Below are positions 25,188-31,861 of a stretch of DNA of 38,762 nt, piece by piece. The stretch is taken from NCBI GenBank assembly GCA_015485355.1, contig WFTQ01000031.1, forward strand, positions 1 to 38,762, written 5' to 3'. The notes beneath the pieces are model-generated. The model had not been told where the DNA came from. It saw only the letters and a list, made by a program, of their open reading frames with translations, and searched no databases. The DNA comes from a bacterium. Lineage in GTDB: Bacteria > Calditrichota > Calditrichia > RBG-13-44-9 > J042. The number at the start of each line of letters is the position of its first letter. The stretch's first letter is position 1. The position numbers and the translations under genes are program-made.

Positions 25188-26150
25188 ATGACCGAATCAG
25201 ACGTGATTATAGTGGGCGGCGGTCCCGCGGGCAGCAGCTGTGCCTGGGCATTGCAACGGGCGGGTCAACAGGTACTCATCCTGGATCGCAAAGCCTTTCC
25301 CCGGATGAAATTATGTGCCGGGTGGATCACCCCCCGGGTATGGCGCATGCTGGGGGTCTCCCCGGAAGCGTATCCCCACGGCCTGATCCATCTAAAGCGG
25401 CTGATCTTCCACTTCCGGGGCAAGCGCATTCCCCTGACGACCCGGCAATATTCCATCCGCCGATATGAATTCGACCACTGGTTGTTGCAGCGTTCCGGGG
25501 CGCCGGTCATCCGGCATACCGTGCGGCACATCCGGGAAGAGGGACCCTACTTCGTCATTGACGAACAGTTCCGCTGCCGATTCTTAGTGGGCGCAGGCGG
25601 TACCAACTGTCCGGTGTACCACCACTTTTTTGAATCCCATTTTCCCCGCCGAGAAACCGATCGGATTGCCACTTTTGAGGAAGAGTTTCCCTACCCCTAC
25701 AGCGATTCCGAATGTTACCTCTGGTTTTTCGACAACGACTTGCCCGGATATTCCTGGTACGTACCCAAAGGCAACGGCTACCTCAATGTGGGAATCGGGG
25801 CTAAAATCAAGGCACTCAAACAAAGGGGGGAATCATTACGGGACCACTGGCTGGCATTGCAGGATAAACTGGCCGCCCTGGGACTGGTCGAGGGACATGC
25901 CTTCGCCCACAAGGGTCACCAGTACTTTTTACGGCATCCGGGAATGCAACCGCAGCGGGGACGGGTGTACCTGGTGGGGGATGCCGCAGGCCTGGCCACT
26001 GTGGACATGGGAGAAGGCATCGGCCCGGCCATCCACAGCGGTCTGTTGGCCGCCCGGTCGATCCTGACCCAGAGGCCCTACTCCCTGCGCTCCGTCCCCC
26101 GATATAGTTTTTGGGATCTCCTGTTCCGGTGGCGCTGGAAAACCCGATAG
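25188..26150 (+). CDS. geranylgeranyl-reductase-like FAD-dependent oxidoreductase
   Basis: This 320-residue flavoprotein has an N-terminal FAD loop VIIVGGGPAGSSCAWAL, LDRKAFPRMKLCAGWITPR, the YEFDHWLLQRSG segment and the second FAD motif VYLVGDAAGLATVDMGEGIG. This order is typical of the geranylgeranyl reductase/menaquinone-modifying family, which reduces isoprenoid or other lipid double bonds. The protein is on the short side for the family (often 370-400 residues). It is encoded just after cfa, so it may act on a lipid or quinone substrate, but the true substrate is unknown. The ATG at 25188 has a modest GGGGCAGG upstream. Confidence 0.82.
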   Translation: MTESDVIIVGGGPAGSSCAWALQRAGQQVLILDRKAFPRMKLCAGWITPRVWRMLGVSPEAYPHGLIHLKRLIFHFRGKRIPLTTRQYSIRRYEFDHWLLQRSGAPVIRHTVRHIREEGPYFVIDEQFRCRFLVGAGGTNCPVYHHFFESHFPRRETDRIATFEEEFPYPYSDSECYLWFFDNDLPGYSWYVPKGNGYLNVGIGAKIKALKQRGESLRDHWLALQDKLAALGLVEGHAFAHKGHQYFLRHPGMQPQRGRVYLVGDAAGLATVDMGEGIGPAIHSGLLAARSILTQRPYSLRSVPRYSFWDLLFRWRWKTR

Positions 26151-26600
26151 TCCTCACCCGCTTCGTCTCTGAAGGCGGTGCTACCGGGCCGGAGGCCGTT
26201 TGGTGGAACCATCAGGGTAGCCGACCCGGCCACCCCTCCAGCCACGAGAAAAGTCATCACCCGGGCGGAGACCACCTGTTCCATCCCGGTGCTAATCCAC
26301 AGAAGGCTAAACAGCATGCCGGCAACAATGGTCATCAGGACCGCCCGTCCAGGAAAGCGATTCCAGAACAGGGTCAATAGGATGACCATCGGAAAGCTCC
26401 CCCGATGCCCGCCCAGACGTATCCGACCCGGATGCAGATGAGTTGAGATGGGGACACAGGCGCGCCCAACAGGGCTATGGCGGCCAGCATTCGAGAACGG
26501 CGCAGGTCCCGCCGCTCATTCGCCTGAGAGGCACCGAAGCCGTTCCCGCTTAACTCCGTAGAAGCAAGGAAAGGCAGGGATTCATCGTCTTTAAGCGCAC
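26078..26600 (-). pseudogene. decayed C-terminal fragment of a sodium:solute symporter (SSS/PutP-like)
   Basis: Two minus-strand frames together read like the end of an SSS transporter. The upstream frame (about 26510-26400) gives SRMLAAIALLGA then VGYVWAGIGGAF, like the YAWAGLGAAFGP helix of PutP-type proteins. It is broken at about 26395. The next frame (from 26389) continues with MVILLTLFWNRFPGRA and GMEQVVSARVMTFLVAGG, matching the following helices. A small deletion between the two explains the frameshift. No N-terminal three-quarters of the gene is present, and the 3' end overlaps the flavoprotein gene on the other strand. Residues upstream of SRML cannot be matched. This is a remnant, not a working gene. 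Confidence 0.55.
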
Positions 26601-26715
26601 CGTTCGGCTGGAGGACAAGTGCATCGTCCGCGATCGCCGCCTTGCGAAAAGCGCGAAAGCCTTTCCCACCGCAGGATCGTTTTCGTCAAGAGCGGCTTTC
26701 CGATTGTTTCAATGC

Positions 26716-26744
26716 TTGCCGTTCACCTTTTTGATGATTATATT
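26716..26744 (+). promoter_or_regulatory. sigma-70-type promoter of the arsR-led operon
   Basis: TTGCCG (26716-26721) and TATATT (26739-26744) are separated by 17 bases, in an AT-rich island inside a GC-rich surround and about 40 bases before the arsR start. Just downstream, near-identical 8-base steps TACACGAT and TACACAAT (26748-26763) could form the operator for autorepression by the ArsR protein. Boxes and operator are inferred from pattern only. Confidence 0.5.
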
Positions 26745-26784
26745 ATATACACGATTACACAATTATGCAAATAAGGATGAAGCG

Positions 26785-27201
26785 ATGACCGTCAAGCAGA
26801 CAGTCAACATATTCAAAGCCCTCGGTGACGAAACCCGTCTGCGCATTCTGCACCTGTTTGTGAAAAGCGGCGAGGAGCTGTGCGTGTGCGAACTAACCGA
26901 CGCCCTGGAGGTCACCCAATACAATGTATCCCGTCACCTGAAGGTGCTGGCCGCCGCAGGATTGCTGAGCCGGGAAAAAGCCGGGCGCTGGGTATATTTT
27001 AAATTGAATCGGACCCCGGATGCGGTGCTGGAGCCTATTCTTCGCGCCATCGATCGGCTGGCCGACGCCACGACCGTCCGCGACCTGGCGGAGCTGCGGC
27101 AGCGCCTGGCTCTGCGCACCGATGGACGCTGTACCATCGGGATTCAGAAAAGGCATCTGGTAACCAAAGGACAGGGTGGTCATCGGTGGGGGAAACCATG
27201 A
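26785..27201 (+). CDS. ArsR/SmtB-family metal(loid)-responsive repressor
   Basis: This 138-residue winged-helix regulator has FKALGDETRLRILHLF followed by ELCVCELTDALEVTQ (Cys33, Cys35) and the recognition helix YNVSRHLKVLAAAGLLSREK. The ELCVC motif is the As(III)/Sb(III) site type of classical ArsR, and CadC uses the same pair with extra N-terminal cysteines that are absent here. Another Cys (about 116) lies in the C-terminal tail. It should repress its own operon until metal binds. The start is ATG at 26785, with AGGA 7 bases upstream. Its stop overlaps the next ATG (ATGA), so it is cotranscribed with the corrinoid protein gene. The effector cannot be named with certainty: arsenite, antimonite, cadmium and lead are all possible. 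Confidence 0.92.
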   Translation: MTVKQTVNIFKALGDETRLRILHLFVKSGEELCVCELTDALEVTQYNVSRHLKVLAAAGLLSREKAGRWVYFKLNRTPDAVLEPILRAIDRLADATTVRDLAELRQRLALRTDGRCTIGIQKRHLVTKGQGGHRWGKP

Positions 27202-28334
27202 AAGCGCCCCAGGCGCATCTGCTGGACTCCGTGGCGGATGGTTACCGTGAGCTCAAGGCCGGGATGCGGCTCAACAAATGCCGCCGATGCGGCTGTATGC
27301 GGGATGCCCTTCAAGAACTAATCGCCCTCCCGGAATCCGATGCTTGGGAACCTATGGCTCGGTTGAAGGAACAGGCGGCAGTGTGGTTGACCGAAATGGC
27401 CCCCATTCGCTACACCTGCCTGGGGTGCCGCCGTTGTTATCCCGCCGCGGCGATGAACCGCTTGCAAGGGGCCCTGCCTCCGGCCACCGCCCCGCCCGAT
27501 CGGGACTGCGGGCTTCCGGAGCAAGCACACCGCTGGCCGCCGGTGCCCGGAGAATACCATGTGTTGTGCCGCCACGGGGATTGTCCGGTGGCTGTTTCCA
27601 CCCTGGCCGATGCGCCTCTGGCAACCGCCCTGGCGAACGCCCATCCCCCGGGGCTGTGCATTGTGGGCAAAACGGAAACCGAAAACATCGGCATCGAAAA
27701 AATCATCAAAAACACCATTACTCATCCCGTGCTTGCGTATCTGGTGGTGACCGGTACAAGTTCCGAAGGCCATTGTAGTGGCCAGACCCTGCTGGCCCTG
27801 CATCGGAACGGCGTGGACGCCCACATGCGGGTGATCGGCTCTCCAGGCAAGCGGGCAGTGCTCCGCAACGTGACCCCGGCGGAAGTGGATACATTCCGCC
27901 GACAGGTGCAACTGGTGGATCGGATCGGCATTCGGAATGTGAAGCGGATCGTCGAAACCATCGAATCCCTTTACCGGAAGGCCAGGTCATCAACGCCCGT
28001 TTGCGCCTCCTGTTCCGGCGGAACCGCACCACCGGCAATCCCTTCGCCGCCGGTGGTGGAGGCACAGCCGTCATCGAAAATAAAACTGGACGATCGCGGC
28101 TATTTTGTCATCATTCCCCGCCCGAACCGGCGGGACATTCTGGCAGAACATTACGATTACGACCATCATCTGCTGCGCACCATTCGGGGAAACGATGCCC
28201 GAAGCATTTATTTAACGATCATCGAAAACGGCTGGATCAGCCGACTGGATCACGCCGCCTATCTGGGAAAAGAACTGGCACGAGCAGAGGGGTGCCTGAA
28301 ATCGGGCCTCCCCTATCGGCAGGACGGTGCCTGA
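27198..28334 (+). CDS. Fe-S/MtrA-like corrinoid protein with DUF4346-like C-terminus
   Basis: This 378-residue protein has three parts. Residues 20-90 hold two cysteine triads (CRRCGC, 28-33; CLGCRRC, 74-80), likely binding an Fe-S cluster or zinc. Residues 112-260 match subunit A of tetrahydromethanopterin S-methyltransferase: WPPVPGEY, GKTETENIGIEKII, EGHCSGQTLLALHRNGVD, RVIGSPG and FRRQVQLVD. His192 in EGHCSG corresponds to the MtrA histidine (His84) that ligates cobalt in archaeal enzymes. After a Pro-rich linker with CASC, residues 295-378 read like DUF4346 (GYFVII, AEHYDYD, SRLDHAAYLGKELARAE). ATG 27198 overlaps the arsR stop; GTG 27186 is possible. It lacks a membrane anchor. The role is unknown; corrinoid-linked methyl transfer or metal reduction under metal control is inferred. 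Confidence 0.8.
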   Translation: MKAPQAHLLDSVADGYRELKAGMRLNKCRRCGCMRDALQELIALPESDAWEPMARLKEQAAVWLTEMAPIRYTCLGCRRCYPAAAMNRLQGALPPATAPPDRDCGLPEQAHRWPPVPGEYHVLCRHGDCPVAVSTLADAPLATALANAHPPGLCIVGKTETENIGIEKIIKNTITHPVLAYLVVTGTSSEGHCSGQTLLALHRNGVDAHMRVIGSPGKRAVLRNVTPAEVDTFRRQVQLVDRIGIRNVKRIVETIESLYRKARSSTPVCASCSGGTAPPAIPSPPVVEAQPSSKIKLDDRGYFVIIPRPNRRDILAEHYDYDHHLLRTIRGNDARSIYLTIIENGWISRLDHAAYLGKELARAEGCLKSGLPYRQDGA

Positions 28335-28385
28335 GAGAGCGTGCTCCAGGAAGCTAATCCCCATAAAGCAAAGGAGGTCGAACCG

Positions 28386-30503
28386 GTGCCCTTACAACGA
28401 TTGAGCCTTCGAGTGGCCCATCTGGATTGCGAGAACGAGGCCAAAGCCATCGAACGCGGCCTGTCCAACGGCGACGGCATTGTGGAATTGACCGTGCTTC
28501 CCAAATCGGCCAGAGTGGAACTGGTCATCGATACCGAGAAGACCAGCGCAGATGCGGTAAAGGCTACCTTGCGGGAGCTGGGCTTTCCGCCGCTGGATGG
28601 GAGACACCTGCCTTCCCCACCGAAACCGTGGAAGAATCCCAAAGTGATCACCTCGGTGCTTTCGGGGCTGTTGCTGGCCCTGGGGTGGTTGCTGGGAACC
28701 GTCGGGATTTCCGAGACCGTTCAGTGGGGGATCTATCTGGCCGCCGTGGGGATCGGCGGCTACTATTTCGGTCGCGAAGCATTGGAGGCGTTGCTTTACG
28801 AAAGGGAGGTGGGCATTGAACTGTTAATGGCCATTGCCGCGGTGGTGGCCACCGGGATGGGCCAGGCCGCCGAGGGCGCCATGTTGGTGTTCCTGTATTC
28901 CATTTCCGAAGCGGCCGAAGGGTATACGGAAGAAAAAACCCGTTCGGCGATCAAAGCCTTAATGGATTTGGCGCCTAAATTTGCCATTATCAAGCGCGAC
29001 GGCCGGGAGATGGAGATTCCCGTGGAAGAAATTCAGGTGGGCGATATTTTCATCGTCAAACCCGGGCAGGCCCTCCCGACCGATGGAACGGTGCTGAAGG
29101 GCACTTCCAGCGTGAACGAAGCCCCCATTACCGGAGAAAGCATGCCGGTGGAAAAACGTCCCGGGGATCCGGTCTTTGCCGGCAGCATTAACGGGGAGGG
29201 GCTACTGGAAGCGCGGGCGATCAAAGCGTTTGCCGACAACACCCTATCCCGGATCATCCAGATGGTGGAAGAAGCCCAGGAACGCAAAGGCCAGAGCCAG
29301 CGTTTTATCGAGCGCTTCGGGAAACAATACAGCCCGGCGGTTTTGATTGCCGGTATTTTAATCGCGACATTGCCGCCGCTGCTGCTGGGGGCTGCATGGA
29401 ACACCTGGATTATTCGCGCCACAGTGTTCATTGTGGCGGCGGCTCCTTGTGCACTGGTGATTTCCATTCCCATTACCCTGGTAGCCACGCTGGGCACCGC
29501 CGCCCGGCATGGCGTGCTCATCAAAGGAGGAGTTCATGTGGAAGAACTGGCCCGGGTGACCGTGGTCGCGCTGGACAAAACCGGGACCCTGACCCAGGGG
29601 GAACCGCAGGTGACCGACGTGTTTGCCACCGGCGCTTCCCGGGAACAATCAGTGGAAGAATGGATCGCCCTGGCCGCCACCGTGGAAAGCGGCAGCGAAC
29701 ATCCCCTGGCACGGGCCATCGTGCATTACGCAGAAAGCCGGGGAGTGGCTTTCAAACGGCCCCAGACCTTCAAAGCCTTGCCCGGTGCGGGGGCCAGTGC
29801 GGTGATTGACGGCGAAACCTTTTATGTGGGCAGTCCCTCCTTTTTCACCGATCATCTGGGGCTGACCGCAGTCCACCTGCACACCGAGATCCAGCGTTTG
29901 CAGCAGGAAGGCAAAACGGTCGTTCTGCTGGGCACAGAAGATCGGATTCTGGCCTTGATCGCCATTCGCGACCCGTTGCGGGAGAACGCCCGCCGGGCCG
30001 TTGCCGCCCTGCATCGGGTGGGGGTGCAACAGGTGGCCATGCTCACCGGGGACAACCGACGCACGGCGGACGCCATCGCCCGGGAGCTGGGCATAGATAT
30101 GGTCTTTGCCGAACTGAAACCCGAGGACAAAGCCCGTCTTGTGCGACAACTTTCGCGGCAATACGGGCATGTGGCCATGGTGGGGGATGGGGTAAACGAT
30201 GCCCCGGCTCTGGCGGAAGCCACCGTGGGCGTGGCCATGGGCGCCGCCGGTACCGACGTGGCCATGGAAACCGCCGATGTGGTGCTGATGGCCGACGATC
30301 TGGAAAAGCTGGTCTATGCCCTGCAACTGGCGCGGCGCAACGAACGGGTGGTACGGCAAAATCTGATACTCTCCGCCGTGGTGATCGGCGGATTGGTCAT
30401 CGGGGCGGTGACCGGCGCGTTTACCCTTCCCGTGGCAGTGCTGGGCCATGAGCTGAGCGAGTTCGTCGTCATTGGGAATGGATTGCGCATGTTAAAAAGT
30501 TAA
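28386..30503 (+). CDS. P1B-type heavy-metal-transporting ATPase
   Basis: This inner-membrane pump of 705 residues exports a heavy-metal ion at the expense of ATP. Motifs in order are TGES (249-252), APC in the metal-site helix (353-355), DKTGT (Asp397 phosphorylated), SEHPLA (438-442), GDGVNDAP (600-607) and a closing helix HELSEFVVIGNGLRML (His688-Glu689). APC replaces the usual CPC/SPC, and the HE pair near the end resembles the Co/Zn/Cd or P1B-4 side, so the ion is not certain. The N-terminal 70 residues look like an HMA fold with a single cysteine (LDCENEAK). The start is GTG at 28386, with AGGAGG 8 bases upstream; an earlier frame start at 28341 has none. It follows the corrinoid protein gene by 51 bases. 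Confidence 0.93.
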   Translation: MPLQRLSLRVAHLDCENEAKAIERGLSNGDGIVELTVLPKSARVELVIDTEKTSADAVKATLRELGFPPLDGRHLPSPPKPWKNPKVITSVLSGLLLALGWLLGTVGISETVQWGIYLAAVGIGGYYFGREALEALLYEREVGIELLMAIAAVVATGMGQAAEGAMLVFLYSISEAAEGYTEEKTRSAIKALMDLAPKFAIIKRDGREMEIPVEEIQVGDIFIVKPGQALPTDGTVLKGTSSVNEAPITGESMPVEKRPGDPVFAGSINGEGLLEARAIKAFADNTLSRIIQMVEEAQERKGQSQRFIERFGKQYSPAVLIAGILIATLPPLLLGAAWNTWIIRATVFIVAAAPCALVISIPITLVATLGTAARHGVLIKGGVHVEELARVTVVALDKTGTLTQGEPQVTDVFATGASREQSVEEWIALAATVESGSEHPLARAIVHYAESRGVAFKRPQTFKALPGAGASAVIDGETFYVGSPSFFTDHLGLTAVHLHTEIQRLQQEGKTVVLLGTEDRILALIAIRDPLRENARRAVAALHRVGVQQVAMLTGDNRRTADAIARELGIDMVFAELKPEDKARLVRQLSRQYGHVAMVGDGVNDAPALAEATVGVAMGAAGTDVAMETADVVLMADDLEKLVYALQLARRNERVVRQNLILSAVVIGGLVIGAVTGAFTLPVAVLGHELSEFVVIGNGLRMLKS

Positions 30504-30553
30504 ACACCAAACCATGATGACTTTGAATCCCCTTAATCCAAGGAGGTTCCGAC

Positions 30554-31645
30554 ATGTCAATTGCATTATCCTTTCTGGCATCGCTTTTACTGGGCTATTT
30601 TCTGGAAAGCCCGGTTACGGCCCAGGAACAATCCATAACCGGTGAACAATTGTTCATTCAAAATTGTGCCGCCTGCCATGGGAAAAATCTCGAAGGCAAG
30701 CCGCCCGTGTTCCCTTCCCTAAAGAACATTCAGCAAAAAAAATCGGAAAAAGCCATTCGGGATCAGATGATTCATGGGAAAAATGCCATGCCTGCTTTCA
30801 AGCATCTCTCTGAATCGGAAATTGATGCCATTGTAGCCTTTTTGCTGGGGAAAAAAGCGGTTGCCCCGAGGGAAAAACCCCTTTCACCGGTGGAACTGGG
30901 GAAACGGTTATTCCTGAGCAACTGCGCCTCCTGTCATCAGGCCACCATTCACGACCCGGAACCGCCCGGTTTGCCCGTAGAGCATCCCATGATGAAGCCG
31001 GCTCCCTTATCCGGGGCCACCAAACGGTTCACCCAAGCCCAATTTTTGATGATCCTGAACCATGGTCCCATGTACATGCCCTCCTTTGCGCATCTGAGCC
31101 GGGAAGAAAAAGAGGCGCTGTGGGCATATGCCCAATCCCTGGAAGGCAAAGGCGAACCTTCCGGGCCCACCATGATGCAGATGCGCATGCATCGCGGCCG
31201 CGGGGGGGAGCACCCCATGGGCATGGGGGAACATCCCGGCATGATGGGACGGGGAATGCGCCGCAGGGGACAGGAACGCCCGAAACGATCCACCCGCCCC
31301 TTCACCATAACCGACGTTTCCCGGGCCGTTCGGCAACATATCGCCCTGGGGGAACGCCTGAACAACGGCTATTACGTGGTACTGGACCGGCGCACCAACA
31401 CCCCCCTACTCCTGCAGCTGGTGACGATCCATGAAGAACGTCTGGCCCGGCTGGAAGACGGTCGCTTCTTTGCCTGTGTGGACATGAAGGAACCGGAGGG
31501 CACCCTATATGACATCGACTTTATCTTACTCCCACGGAATGGGGAATTGGTCATCTCACGGGTCCGGGTGCACAAAGTGAATGGAAAGCCACGGTACCGC
31601 TGGATAGAGGACAACGGGGTCTGGAAACAGGAGCCGATCCGCTGA
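30554..31645 (+). CDS. exported diheme cytochrome c with Met/His-rich linker and novel C-terminal domain
   Basis: This 363-residue periplasmic protein has a signal peptide at residues 1-24 (cleavage near VTAQ). Two cytochrome c domains follow, with CAACH (38-42; axial Met79 in AMPAF) and CASCH (124-128; axial Met175 in YMPSF). Residues 205-240 are rich in Met, His, Gly and Arg (MMQMRMHRGRGG, HPMGMGEHPGMMGRGMRRRG), resembling soft-metal-binding linkers. The last about 110 residues form a separate domain I do not recognise (NGYYVVLDRRTNTPLLLQL, FFACVDMKEPEGTLYDIDF, HKVNGKPRYRWIEDNG). AGGAGG stands 7 bases before the ATG. Placed 50 bases after the ATPase gene, it probably takes part in periplasmic metal redox handling. 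No terminator separates the two. Confidence 0.85.
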   Translation: MSIALSFLASLLLGYFLESPVTAQEQSITGEQLFIQNCAACHGKNLEGKPPVFPSLKNIQQKKSEKAIRDQMIHGKNAMPAFKHLSESEIDAIVAFLLGKKAVAPREKPLSPVELGKRLFLSNCASCHQATIHDPEPPGLPVEHPMMKPAPLSGATKRFTQAQFLMILNHGPMYMPSFAHLSREEKEALWAYAQSLEGKGEPSGPTMMQMRMHRGRGGEHPMGMGEHPGMMGRGMRRRGQERPKRSTRPFTITDVSRAVRQHIALGERLNNGYYVVLDRRTNTPLLLQLVTIHEERLARLEDGRFFACVDMKEPEGTLYDIDFILLPRNGELVISRVRVHKVNGKPRYRWIEDNGVWKQEPIR

Positions 31646-31839
31646 TTGGGAAAAGTTTCGATCCAATGGATCAAGGGTAAAGAGGGGGGCTGTCTATCCA
31701 AAAATCGCGGTTCATCGGCCACGCGACCCGGAAGACCGCCGTAATGGGCCATGCACGGGTATGCCCCGCGGTCGGGGGGGGATCGTTTTGACCGCCACTT
31801 CCCGAAGGTTACCGGCACGATCCGGCCACCCGAACGTTT

Positions 31840-31861
31840 CCGGTAAGCCACCGCTTACCGG
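31840..31861. terminator. bidirectional hairpin between convergent genes
   Basis: CCGGTAAGC (31840-31848), loop CACC, GCTTACCGG (31853-31861) pair perfectly over 9 bp. The right arm contains the stop codon of the minus-strand response regulator. On the plus strand CTGTTTT follows, giving a short U-rich tail for the metal operon. It likely serves both convergent units. Confidence 0.65.

Noticed and set aside
27198-28334. HgcA-type mercury methylation protein
   Set aside because: The corrinoid part matches MtrA (TENIGIEK, GH..GQ), not the CFeSP/HgcA fold. The HgcA cap-helix cysteine motif and membrane helices are absent, and no HgcB ferredoxin follows.
29649-30449. Long minus-strand open frame (266 codons)
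   Set aside because: It is antisense to the P1B ATPase, whose motifs are unmistakable. The frame is His/Gly-rich shadow sequence.
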